A stretch of DNA of 64,000 bases. Origin: Fulvivirga ulvae. GTDB taxonomy: Bacteria; Bacteroidota; Bacteroidia; Cytophagales; Cyclobacteriaceae. The stretch lies in the NCBI RefSeq assembly GCF_021389975.1, contig NZ_CP089981.1, forward strand, positions 886,501 to 950,500. The letters run 5' to 3'. The notes under the pieces are model-generated. The model was not told the origin of the DNA. It worked only from the letters and a program-made list of their open reading frames with translations, and searched no databases. A program made the translations under genes and the position numbers. Shown here one piece after another: positions 53,665 to 61,640 of the stretch; position 1 is the stretch's first letter, and each line of letters begins with the position of its first letter.

Positions 53665-55060
53665 TATTATTAACAACCATTCTGATATAACAAACTATTC
53701 TATAAACAGACACTATGAAAAGAAGGATAATAGGGTATACAACTAGATCATTCAATCCAAATAACCTAAAGAAATAAAGTAGTATAGCAGAAAAATAATG
53801 AACAGCTATGACATCTAAAATCTCGACAATAGAAAAGTTGAAGGATTTAAAAAACCCCAAGTAACATGTAAGAGGAAGGCTAACAAACAAGGTACTCGCC
53901 AGATATAGATAGATCATAGTTTCTATAGAATAAAACGCTCCTACAGTAATCAATGAAACAAGTAGAATGCCCGAAACTCCTCCACTAATAAGTAAAAACC
54001 TTTCTTTTCTAAGGATGATATATATATTAATAGCTAGCCTGTTGAACACCATGACGATAAGTGCAATACTCAATAAACTCAAATAGGCACCAACACTGCT
54101 CCATTCCCTTCCCCATAAAACCACGGATAACTCAAAGGGAAAAAGACTGAATAATATTATAGGAAGTACAATTATTGAGCTTGCCAGCTTAATGAAATTA
54201 ATCATTTCTTTTTTAACCTGTTTTTTATTTAATTTTTTATTCGCTAAAATTGGAAGCAAAGTATTATTAACAAGACCTTCAATCAAACTAACGGGCATAA
54301 TCATTAACGAATAAGCTCTATTGTACAACCCCAATCCTGTTTCTCCATACAATTTTCCAACCCATAACTTGTCTACAGATTTCTCCCAATACTGAATGAA
54401 GTTTAAAAAGCCAAATGTATATACCAATGCTTTAACCTTAAACCAAGCATTTTTCACATCAGAGACTGAAAACACGATTAATGGCAATTTTACAAATCTC
54501 TGATAAAGCGAATAATAAAGCACAGGCGCGAACAAATGAGGAAGAACTAAAGACCAATAGGAGAATCCTGCTCCAGCAAATATGATAGTGCATACCACCT
54601 GAAAAACTACAACTACCAACTCCACTTTTGCTACTAACACAAGTTTTTCCTCTTTTTTCAGATAGGCAATCATTGCTTTTGGAAAAGCATAGAGAAACAA
54701 TATAACCGCATAAGTGAGTCCTATGGGAAATAATTCTTTTTGATTGAAGAAAACTGATATTGGATACGCTAGTACCCCCATAATTACAGCAACAACAAAT
54801 CCAATTAATAGAAAAAGATTTTGCAGACGTTGGTAAAAGTATCTATCACCAGCCTCACGTATTGCCGATTCTGTAACCCCCATATCCGTAAATCGCATTA
54901 GAAAACTATAAAAAATTGTTGCCATTGCTATGACTCCAAACTCCTCTGGAGCCAATAGTCGTGAGATAACTACTGAGCTTAAAAAAAAGATCAATTCCCC
55001 GAGGTACTTATATGCGCCTACACTGAAAAATTGCTTAAGCAAAAGCTTTTGAAGGTTCAT
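53657..55060 (-). CDS. polysaccharide flippase, MOP superfamily (Wzx-like)
   Basis: A 467-residue integral membrane protein with about 14 transmembrane helices, started at ATG 55060 (TTG 55066 adds two). The N-terminal GELIFFLSSVVISRLLAPEEFGVIAMATIF is the polysaccharide-synthesis-protein signature. A charged loop at about residues 285-300 (ANKKLNKKQVKKEMINFIKLA) separates two halves. It moves lipid-linked oligosaccharide units across the inner membrane. The gene is more AT-rich than its neighbours, as is common for wzx genes. Confidence 0.9.
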   Translation of the reverse strand: MNLQKLLLKQFFSVGAYKYLGELIFFLSSVVISRLLAPEEFGVIAMATIFYSFLMRFTDMGVTESAIREAGDRYFYQRLQNLFLLIGFVVAVIMGVLAYPISVFFNQKELFPIGLTYAVILFLYAFPKAMIAYLKKEEKLVLVAKVELVVVVFQVVCTIIFAGAGFSYWSLVLPHLFAPVLYYSLYQRFVKLPLIVFSVSDVKNAWFKVKALVYTFGFLNFIQYWEKSVDKLWVGKLYGETGLGLYNRAYSLMIMPVSLIEGLVNNTLLPILANKKLNKKQVKKEMINFIKLASSIIVLPIILFSLFPFELSVVLWGREWSSVGAYLSLLSIALIVMVFNRLAINIYIILRKERFLLISGGVSGILLVSLITVGAFYSIETMIYLYLASTLFVSLPLTCYLGFFKSFNFSIVEILDVIAVHYFSAILLYFFRLFGLNDLVVYPIILLFIVSVYRIVCYIRMVVNNNG

Positions 55061-55066
55061 GGGCAA

Positions 55067-55996
55067 TTAAATACTTCGTTCAAAAATTATCTTTTCTGAT
55101 GCCTTGGCCCCCAAATTCTTTTTGAATGCATAAACCCCCTCTTCTATGGAGGTGCCCAGATCCAGTAGCTTATAATTTTCTCTCAGTGCATAATTGTATA
55201 TACCTTCAAGTAAGGGAACAACAGGACTGTGTTTTCGAAAATTCAAGTCATCTCCATGGTAAAAATCGTACAGTATACCCTGATTTACTTTGACGCATAC
55301 GGAGGAGCCAATCATTTGACTCTGTTGAAAAAGCCCGAAAATAAGATAGCGATCAGGAAATGTTAAAATAGTTTGCTCAAGGTCTTCATAGGGCATACTC
55401 ACTGTATAACCTTTCTTCTGCCGGCTTGAGTAAATCAACTTATACACCTGGGGTAGAAACTGTATATCAAGCTGTCTGAAATTAAAGCCTAGTTTTTTGG
55501 CTCTGTTTAAATACCTCCTTTCATCTGCGTTTACAAGACTGGTGAATACCTGATTACTTACAGGAAGATAATGGTTAGGGTGCCTTTCTATAACTTTAAA
55601 ACCAAACTCGCATAGCACCTTGTTGATAATGTTGAAATGTGATACATGGTATGCACCTGGAAAAGAAACGATCCGAACCTGCTTAAAGCCCAATGTTTCA
55701 AGCTGGTGTAACAACTGGTCCACAAAAAATGACAACTGCCCTTCCTGAACATTCTCTCCCAGTTCAAAGCTACCGAATGAACTCCTGCTAAGGCTAACAG
55801 CTACTTTCCCTTGCCAGGTAAAGCAAATCCTGCCGATCGCCTCCCCTTCACTAGTTTCAAGAGTCCAGCAGTAACTACGCAGAGATTGATTATAACTCAC
55901 AAAAGCGTGGGTATGAAAAAAAAACGAATTGTCTCTTAGAGGATTAAAAGCACCTTGCTCCTGATAAACATTCAGACCAAGTGTATCATGCCTCAT
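55067..55996 (-). CDS. GNAT/FemAB-like acetyltransferase
   Basis: A 309-residue protein of the FemAB-like double-GNAT type (Acetyltransf_6). The second domain has VYKLIYSSRQKKGYTVSMPYEDLE, YLIFGLFQQSQMIGSSVCVKV, FYHGDD and the C-terminal LDLGTSIEEGVYAFKKNLGAK, characteristic of that group. I start at ATG 55996, which overlaps the upstream cupin gene by 11 bases; an ATG at 56044 would overlap by 59. It probably acylates an amino sugar or peptide of the envelope polymer. The substrate is not identifiable. Confidence 0.72.
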   Translation of the reverse strand: MRHDTLGLNVYQEQGAFNPLRDNSFFFHTHAFVSYNQSLRSYCWTLETSEGEAIGRICFTWQGKVAVSLSRSSFGSFELGENVQEGQLSFFVDQLLHQLETLGFKQVRIVSFPGAYHVSHFNIINKVLCEFGFKVIERHPNHYLPVSNQVFTSLVNADERRYLNRAKKLGFNFRQLDIQFLPQVYKLIYSSRQKKGYTVSMPYEDLEQTILTFPDRYLIFGLFQQSQMIGSSVCVKVNQGILYDFYHGDDLNFRKHSPVVPLLEGIYNYALRENYKLLDLGTSIEEGVYAFKKNLGAKASEKIIFERSI

Positions 55997-56381
55997 GATC
56001 CAGGGCTTTGAAATTTTTGTAATCCTTGATATAGCCTTGTTCATTATACTCGTTGGAGGCCAAAACCATCAATATGGTACCCTGAGCACATTGCATCTTG
56101 AGCCAATGCCGCCGGGGAAAGTATAGTGCTTTGGAAGGATCATTCAAATCAAAAGTGTAACGGTCTCCCCGGGTACTCTCAAGGTCGATATGAACATGAC
56201 CTTGCAGGCAGATCAACACCTGATCGGCATTGATATGGGCATGACCTCCCCTTTCAGTTTCTGCCCTGACGTCATAAATCCAGAAAACCCTTTTCACCCA
56301 AAAAGGAATGTTGTCTCCTTCAATAAAACTTAATTTGCCTCCCTTCGCTGCTGTTTCGGGCAATTGTATAATACCCGGCAA
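55986..56381 (-). CDS. FdtA/QdtA-like sugar 3,4-ketoisomerase (WxcM-like cupin)
   Basis: A 131-residue single-domain cupin. RGGHAHINADQVLICLQGHVHIDLE has the His residues of the WxcM/FdtA family, and PRRHWLKMQCAQGTILMVLASNEYNE is its usual second half. Relatives convert dTDP-4-keto-6-deoxyglucose to the 3-keto sugar for amino-sugar synthesis. The start is TTG; the short open frame upstream (to a TAG at 56408) offers no ATG or GTG. No FdtB-type aminotransferase is in the window. Confidence 0.82.
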   Translation of the reverse strand: MPGIIQLPETAAKGGKLSFIEGDNIPFWVKRVFWIYDVRAETERGGHAHINADQVLICLQGHVHIDLESTRGDRYTFDLNDPSKALYFPRRHWLKMQCAQGTILMVLASNEYNEQGYIKDYKNFKALDHEA

Positions 56382-56391
56382 TTCCCTCTTC

Positions 56392-56874
56392 TTAATAACT
56401 AATCCCTATTTTTTTAAAAATAAAATGCATTAACCAGGCAGGGCCAATCATCAGAAACTGAACATCCTTAAAGAAGGAAGGCTTCTTTCCCTCGACCTTA
56501 TGCCCATAAAACTGACCGATCCAGGCCAGCACAAAAATAACAATGGCAATAAGCCATAAAGGGGCAAAACTGAGCTGATCGAGGCTTTTTGCTATAAATA
56601 GACAAAGCACTGAAAACAGCATCATACCTACTGCCAAAGGTATGGAAAGTGTAATATAATAGGCCAGTACCACTACAAGCGTTACCGTGGCCCAGTTAAC
56701 ATACGGATTCCCGGCATTACCCAGAAACTGCTCAAGCGGGCCATGTGGAATAGACCAGATCAATGCCACAATACTAAAAAAGATCAATGGTACACAGATC
56801 CAATGTATGGTTTTGTTCGTTGCATTCTGATGGCTCTCGCCGTATTCACTAAGTAGTTGGTCTATTTTTCGCAT
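56392..56874 (-). CDS. Mpo1-like (DUF962) membrane protein
   Basis: A 160-residue integral membrane protein of the Mpo1/YGL010w family, in which the yeast member is an Fe2+-dependent 2-hydroxy fatty acid dioxygenase. The conserved histidines appear in SHQNATNKTIHW (near 14-25) and GQFYGHKVEGKKPSFFKD (near 124-141). There are four or five hydrophobic helices. It ends 10 bp before the cupin gene. A role in alpha-oxidation of 2-hydroxy lipids is plausible by family only. Confidence 0.85.
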   Translation of the reverse strand: MRKIDQLLSEYGESHQNATNKTIHWICVPLIFFSIVALIWSIPHGPLEQFLGNAGNPYVNWATVTLVVVLAYYITLSIPLAVGMMLFSVLCLFIAKSLDQLSFAPLWLIAIVIFVLAWIGQFYGHKVEGKKPSFFKDVQFLMIGPAWLMHFIFKKIGISY

Positions 56875-56906
56875 AGCGTTTCAGTTTACAATTCACTGGT
56901 TTGCCC

Positions 56907-56935
56907 GTTTACAGTTCCTATCCCTGACTGTAAAC
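56907..56935. repeat. inverted repeat upstream of the Mpo1-like gene
   Basis: Perfect 9-bp arms GTTTACAGT / ACTGTAAAC separated by 11 bases, 33 bp upstream of the start codon. A further GTTTACA copy is at 56884. No T tract follows, so an operator is more likely than a terminator. Confidence 0.5.
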
Positions 56936-56954
56936 AGATCACCTTCCAATTTAA

Positions 56955-56974
56955 CAATTTTTTATAAAAAATTG
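56955..56974 (-). terminator. AT-rich palindrome after the DUF4442 gene
   Basis: A perfect 20-bp palindrome (arms CAATTTTTTA / TAAAAAATTG) three bases past the stop codon. It probably acts as a weak terminator on the minus strand. Confidence 0.45.
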
Positions 56975-56976
56975 CT

Positions 56977-57483
56977 TCAGGCCTTTGTTCTTACTTTGCT
57001 CCACGATTTCACCTGCCAGTGCACCTTACCAGTTGTAAGATGGTTACCCTCTTCATCATGGATTTTTATTTCGCAGATCACCACCACCGCCTCACTCGTC
57101 TCCAAGGGCTTGTAAATCTGACCATTAAGCCAATCTTCAGTTAAATTAAAAGTGCCGTAGGCTTTCATTTTACCCTGGTAGTGATAATCCATTTCAAGGG
57201 TTTTCAATATTATCCGGTATTTCTTCGGATCTAGCCTGGATACCATCAAAAAACCGGTAGTAAACTCTGATAAGGTAGCCAGAGCACATGCATGCAGACC
57301 CCGGATATGATTAAAATTTCGCCTTTTGTAAGGCAGTGATGTTTTTATATAATCATCCTTTATTTCTTCTATTTTAAAGCCATGAGGTTTATTGAACGGA
57401 ATCATTCTGTTTAGTCCCACATTCAGCAGCCACATGTAAAATTTAGAGGTTTTAGCCCGCTCTACTATTTTTTTAGTATCCAT
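56977..57483 (-). CDS. DUF4442 hotdog-fold thioesterase-like protein
   Basis: A 168-residue protein of the DUF4442/YiiD-C hotdog family. KTSLPYKRRNFNHIRGLHACALATLSEFTTGFLM (about 48-81) is the central hotdog helix region with the N-x-x-G/H surroundings typical of acyl-CoA thioesterases. KTLEMDYHYQGKMKAYG and a C-terminal KVHWQVKSW strand complete the fold. It starts at ATG 57483. It likely acts on acyl thioesters; not proven for the family. Confidence 0.78.
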   Translation of the reverse strand: MDTKKIVERAKTSKFYMWLLNVGLNRMIPFNKPHGFKIEEIKDDYIKTSLPYKRRNFNHIRGLHACALATLSEFTTGFLMVSRLDPKKYRIILKTLEMDYHYQGKMKAYGTFNLTEDWLNGQIYKPLETSEAVVVICEIKIHDEEGNHLTTGKVHWQVKSWSKVRTKA

Positions 57484-57646
57484 GGATATTTACATTAAAA
57501 TCAAAGGGAGCCAATATAACATTTTACTTCTAAATATAATGTCAAAGAAAATCAAACCTCCTGCTAATGGACTTATTAATTTTTATCCACAGTCAATATT
57601 TCATCTTGCTGTTTTATCAGTCACTTAAATTGCCATTATATGATTT

Positions 57647-57826
57647 CTAACTATCAACATTCTCAATCCACAAAAAGTAAGCACTGACTATGCCAATTAA
57701 CATAGCCAAAGGCCACCACATAAGATAACCCATAGCAAATTGATAGAAGTCAAACAGCTGAAAATCAAACTTAATTTGGTACAAATAATAAAACAATAAA
57801 CATGAAAACCCACCCAACAAGCCCAT
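57647..57826 (-). CDS. possible small membrane protein (59 aa), maybe a broken longer gene
   Basis: A 59-codon ORF with two hydrophobic segments (about 3-18 and 33-53) separated by an aromatic-rich stretch (YQIKFDFQLFDFYQF), ending WIENVDS. The frame is also open for 19 codons upstream of this ATG and, beyond one in-frame TGA (57886-57884), begins with an ATG at 57904 (MNKNNK). That looks either like a pseudogene interrupted by a stop or like a downstream start. No family recognised. Confidence 0.4.
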   Translation of the reverse strand: MGLLGGFSCLLFYYLYQIKFDFQLFDFYQFAMGYLMWWPLAMLIGIVSAYFLWIENVDS

Positions 57827-57948
57827 TCTGATGATTCCTATATGAAGAATAAAACACCTAAATCCCTTCCCCTTATAATAATTTCACTTATTATTTTTGT
57901 TCATAATTAAAGTCCCATTAATTATTTAAACTGAATTGTTTGCTGCGA

Positions 57949-58059
57949 TTAACTAAAAAGCACCGATATTATCTTTATTATAAAAGTGATTATCATTCCG
58001 GTAAGGAAAACTATAAAAAATTCTCTCCAACTCAACTTGTCCCAAGGTACTAAAGGCAT
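57949..58059 (-). CDS. possible 36-residue single-TM peptide
   Basis: A 36-codon ORF starting MPLVPWDKLSWREFF, followed by one hydrophobic helix (about 15-35). The N-terminal charged and aromatic part plus single TM is typical of bacterial small membrane proteins. It lies 44 bp upstream of the MNKNNK start of the other small ORF, on the same strand. No ribosome-binding or promoter evidence beyond that. Confidence 0.3.
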   Translation of the reverse strand: MPLVPWDKLSWREFFIVFLTGMIITFIIKIISVLFS

Positions 58060-58255
58060 ACTTTAGATCAATTTCAAATGTTTGAGCCGATTGTCGGCCT
58101 GTTGACGATTAGGATATCAAAATATAAAATCAGCTATAAATGGGCACTACACATCAATTCCAATCTCAAACTTAATAAAATCAAAAAACACCTCAATTTA
58201 TTGTCTAACTACATATATTTGAGGGTCATTAAATCGAGCTTAAACCAATACCTGA

Positions 58256-59383
58256 ATGCTAAGTTTTTGGGAAAAGCAGACTTTCACTGCTTATGATTAC
58301 GCCGTTGTAGGGAGTGGCATAGTTGGGCTTTCTACAGCTATTTCTATTAAAGAGAAACTGCCCGATGCCTCTGTTGTGGTTTTTGAAAGTGGCCTCCTGC
58401 CTACTGGGGCAAGCACCAAAAATGCAGGCTTTGCCTGCTTTGGAAGCATTACTGAGCTGCTTGAAGATATTAAGGTACTTGGGAAGGAACAGGCCCTTGA
58501 GCTGGTCATGGAGCGGTACCTCGGCCTGGTAAAACTCAGGGAGCGCCTTGGCGATGAAAATCTTGATTACCATAACTATGGTGGCTATGAGCTTATTCGT
58601 GAGCAAGAACTTTACTGTATCGACGAAATAGAAGCCATCAACGACCTGCTAAAAGACGTGTTTGATAAAAAGCCGTTTGAAGAGAACAAATCCCTTATCA
58701 GGGATTTTGGTTTTGATCAACAGGTAGTCAAATCGATAATTTACTCCAGGTACGAAGGACAGATCGATACAGGTAAAATGATGAGGAACCTGATCAACAT
58801 GGCTCAAAAGCTCGAAATCAGGATTTTATCCGGCGCGAGTGTCAGCAAAATTGAAGACAATGGCAAAGATGTTGATCTTGTTGTAGCAGATCAAACCTAC
58901 GGCCATGTAAACTTCAAGGCCGGTTCGGTAGCCATCTGTACCAATGCTTTTACGAAAAAGTTTTTTGAAGATATTGACATTAACCCGGGCCGTGGTATTG
59001 TACTGGTGACAAAACCTGTTGACAGGCTGAAATTTAAGGGTGTTTTCCATTGCGAAAAAGGTTACTACTACTTTCGTAACTATGGCAACAGGGTGATTTT
59101 CGGCGGAGGCCGTAACCTGGATTATGAAACTGAAACCACTACGAGTTTTGATATAAATGAGAACATTAAAAGTGAGCTGCTCCGCCAGCTCGATGAGATA
59201 ATTTTGCCTGACACCCCTTACGAAGTAGATTATTTCTGGGCTGGCATTATGGCTTTCGGCCAAAACAAGCAACCCATAATGAAAAAGCACTCCGACCGCA
59301 TTTATCTGGGTGCAAGGCTTGGAGGAATGGGAGTAGCTATTGGTAGCCGTATGGGCGAAAAACTTGCGGAAATGATGATCTGA
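58256..59383 (+). CDS. FAD-dependent oxidoreductase (DAO family)
   Basis: A 375-residue flavoprotein of the D-amino-acid oxidase/glycine oxidase superfamily. The FAD-binding YAVVGSGIVGLSTAISIKE is at about 14-32, with the acidic VVVFESG at the end of the second strand. The STKNAGFACFGS motif (about 53-64) and the C-terminal GARLGGMGVAIGSRMGEKLAEMM are family hallmarks. It is predicted to oxidise an amine or amino acid; specificity unknown. It begins after the gene-poor interval and is followed 55 bp later by nhaC. Confidence 0.87.
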   Translation: MLSFWEKQTFTAYDYAVVGSGIVGLSTAISIKEKLPDASVVVFESGLLPTGASTKNAGFACFGSITELLEDIKVLGKEQALELVMERYLGLVKLRERLGDENLDYHNYGGYELIREQELYCIDEIEAINDLLKDVFDKKPFEENKSLIRDFGFDQQVVKSIIYSRYEGQIDTGKMMRNLINMAQKLEIRILSGASVSKIEDNGKDVDLVVADQTYGHVNFKAGSVAICTNAFTKKFFEDIDINPGRGIVLVTKPVDRLKFKGVFHCEKGYYYFRNYGNRVIFGGGRNLDYETETTTSFDINENIKSELLRQLDEIILPDTPYEVDYFWAGIMAFGQNKQPIMKKHSDRIYLGARLGGMGVAIGSRMGEKLAEMMI

Positions 59384-59438
59384 ATGCACTAAATCAAAAT
59401 CTTTTTCTATCTTCGATGCTTTAACCTAAAACTTGCAC

Positions 59439-60893
59439 ATGGACAAAACATACAAGCAGCCTTCTTTAATTCTTTCTTTAATACCAATTTTCTTCCTTAT
59501 TATACTTCTGGCATCGAATGTTTACGTGTTTGAAGGCGATGCTTCTTACGGTCCAAATCAAATGGCGCTTATCTTCGCTGCTGCTCTCGCCGGTGTGCTT
59601 TCCCTTAAACTTAACTACTCATGGGACGAAATACTTGACGGTATAGTAAGCAGCATAAGTTCCGCCATGGGTGCTATTTTGATCTTATTGATGATAGGTT
59701 CCCTGGCCGGCACCTGGCTGATCAGTGGTGTGGTGCCCGCTATGATCTACTATGGGCTGGAAATCCTTAATCCTACGATCTTCCTTTTTGCAGCATGCAT
59801 AGTGAGTGCTGTGGTTTCATTAGCTACGGGCAGCTCATGGTCTACCTCTGCCACCATCGGTATCGCACTTATGGGCATTGGCCAGGCATTAGGTATCCAT
59901 CAGGGTGTTATTGCCGGTGCGGTAATATCAGGGGCTTACTTTGGTGATAAAATGTCTCCGCTATCCGACACCACTAATCTGGCTCCTGCAATGGCCGGAA
60001 CTGACCTTTTTACTCATATCAGGTATATGGCCCTAACTACAGGCCCTTCCATAATCATCACGCTGATCATTTTCCTGATCTGGGGTTTCAACATTGAGGG
60101 TAACACAGCACTGGGTACAGTTAGCAAAGTTCAGGCTGCCATATCCTCCAAATTCGAGATCAACCTGTTTCTTTTTGTAGTGCCGGCGGCTGTAATATTT
60201 CTGATCATCAAAAAAGTACCAGCCTTACCAGCGCTGTTAATAGGTACGTTGCTGGCAGCAATATTTGCTCTTATATTTCAACCTCATATTGTACAATCCA
60301 TCACTGATGCCAAAGAATTCAACTTTGTATCAGCGTATGAAGGCGTAGTGAAATCAATGTTCACAACGGTAAATGTAGAAACTGGTGATAAAATGGTGGA
60401 CACCTTATTGTCATCAAGCGGAATGGAAGGAATGCTTCCCACAGTATGGCTGATCGTTTGTGCCATGATATTTGGTGGCATTATGGAGCGCAATGGCATG
60501 TTAAAAAGACTGGCACAGTCTATCATCAAACTTGCTCACTCAACAGGTTCACTTGTTGCCTCTACAGCAGGCACATGCATTACTTTTAACCTTACAGCTT
60601 CTGACCAGTACATAGCCATAGTGGTGCCTGGCAGAATGTTCAGACAGGAATATGAGGACAGGGGCCTGGCACCCGAAAACCTGAGCCGAACGCTGGAAGA
60701 TTCAGGAACTGTTACCTCGGTACTCATACCATGGAATACCTGCGGTGCTTATCAATCCTCCGTTCTGGGCGTTGCGACTATAGCTTATTTGCCTTTCTGC
60801 TTTTTCAATATCATGAGTCCTTTTATGACCATCCTGTTTGCTTACGCTAATATTAAGATCCGTAAGGTGGATCAAACCGAAAAACGAATTTAA
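59439..60893 (+). CDS. nhaC: Na+/H+ antiporter, NhaC family
   Basis: A 484-residue polytopic transporter, started at ATG 59439 (TTG 59433 adds two). About 12 hydrophobic helices. Signatures include ATGSSWSTSATIGIALMGIGQALG (near 130-153), GAYFGDKMSPLSDTTNLAPAMAG (near 165-187) and, in the second half, TAGTCITFNLTASDQYIAIVVPGRMF, all characteristic of NhaC. It exports Na+ in exchange for protons, fitting a marine habitat. It is three bases ahead of the exonuclease gene. Confidence 0.93.
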   Translation: MDKTYKQPSLILSLIPIFFLIILLASNVYVFEGDASYGPNQMALIFAAALAGVLSLKLNYSWDEILDGIVSSISSAMGAILILLMIGSLAGTWLISGVVPAMIYYGLEILNPTIFLFAACIVSAVVSLATGSSWSTSATIGIALMGIGQALGIHQGVIAGAVISGAYFGDKMSPLSDTTNLAPAMAGTDLFTHIRYMALTTGPSIIITLIIFLIWGFNIEGNTALGTVSKVQAAISSKFEINLFLFVVPAAVIFLIIKKVPALPALLIGTLLAAIFALIFQPHIVQSITDAKEFNFVSAYEGVVKSMFTTVNVETGDKMVDTLLSSSGMEGMLPTVWLIVCAMIFGGIMERNGMLKRLAQSIIKLAHSTGSLVASTAGTCITFNLTASDQYIAIVVPGRMFRQEYEDRGLAPENLSRTLEDSGTVTSVLIPWNTCGAYQSSVLGVATIAYLPFCFFNIMSPFMTILFAYANIKIRKVDQTEKRI

Positions 60894-60896
60894 AGC

Positions 60897-61484
60897 ATGT
60901 ATCCGGCCACGATATCCAGTGAAGAAATAAATGAACTTGAGCTTCAGCGATATGAAGGCAGGGTTCATATTATCACTCAGGAAGATCAGATAACCGAAGT
61001 CATGAGCAAAGTAAGCAGAGAAAAAGTTGTTGGCTTTGACACTGAAACAAAACCTGCGTTTAAAAAAGGAGAATATAACCATGTGTCTCTGATACAAATA
61101 GCTACCTCAAAAGAGGTTTTCCTGATCAGAACTAACCTTACAGGCCTTACCAACGACCTTATTGCATTTCTGTCAAATAAGAAACTATTAAAGATCGGAG
61201 TTGCCCTGCGTGACGATATTAAAGACTTAAGAAAATTGAGAGAGTTTACGCCGGGAGGCTTTGTCGAGCTCAATAAGCTGGTAAAAGAAATAGGAATAGA
61301 AAGCAACGGGCTCAGAAAACTGGCTGCAATTGTCCTAGGATTCAGGATTTCAAAAAGCGCTCAGATTTCAAATTGGGAAAGTGAAAAGCTGAGCGATAAA
61401 CAGATTAACTATGCGGCAACAGATGCCTGGGTTTGTATTGAAATGTACCGAGAACTGGAGAGAAAAGGATACTTTAAATATTGA
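60897..61484 (+). CDS. 3'-5' exonuclease, DEDDy/RNase D-like
   Basis: A 195-residue single-domain exonuclease. The acidic residues of the DEDDy family are visible: VVGFDTETKP (Exo I, about 44-53), the Exo II region LKIGVALRDDIKDL, and Exo III as NYAATDAWVC (Y-x3-D). There is no HRDC domain, so it is shorter than RNase D and resembles the WRN-like exonuclease proteins common in Bacteroidota. It could act on RNA or DNA ends. It lies three bases after nhaC. Confidence 0.88.
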   Translation: MYPATISSEEINELELQRYEGRVHIITQEDQITEVMSKVSREKVVGFDTETKPAFKKGEYNHVSLIQIATSKEVFLIRTNLTGLTNDLIAFLSNKKLLKIGVALRDDIKDLRKLREFTPGGFVELNKLVKEIGIESNGLRKLAAIVLGFRISKSAQISNWESEKLSDKQINYAATDAWVCIEMYRELERKGYFKY

Positions 61485-61640
61485 CGCACTGCATTAATGA
61501 GAAAATTTCCTTTATTTGGAAAATAATCTCAAAATGAACCTCGAATAATGAATAAATATGATTTTATTAAACTTTTTAAGTAAAAAATAGTTTGGCATAA
61601 TTATTTGTTTAAATTAAAAAATGAAATTTTAAACAACTTT

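Larger units (their letters stand above)
57484..58255. other. 772-bp AT-rich interval with only tiny ORFs
   Basis: Between the DUF4442 gene and the FAD oxidoreductase there is no ORF of normal size. Two very short, strongly hydrophobic ORFs on the minus strand (57647-57826 and 57949-58059) are listed separately. A plus-strand 72-codon ORF (58078-58296) runs into the oxidoreductase start and looks like chance. No promoter consensus, tRNA or strong terminator was found. Confidence 0.5.

Noticed and set aside
58078..58296. 72-codon ORF overlapping the FAD oxidoreductase start
   Set aside because: Runs out of frame into the oxidoreductase, Lys/Asn/Ile-rich, no recognisable features.
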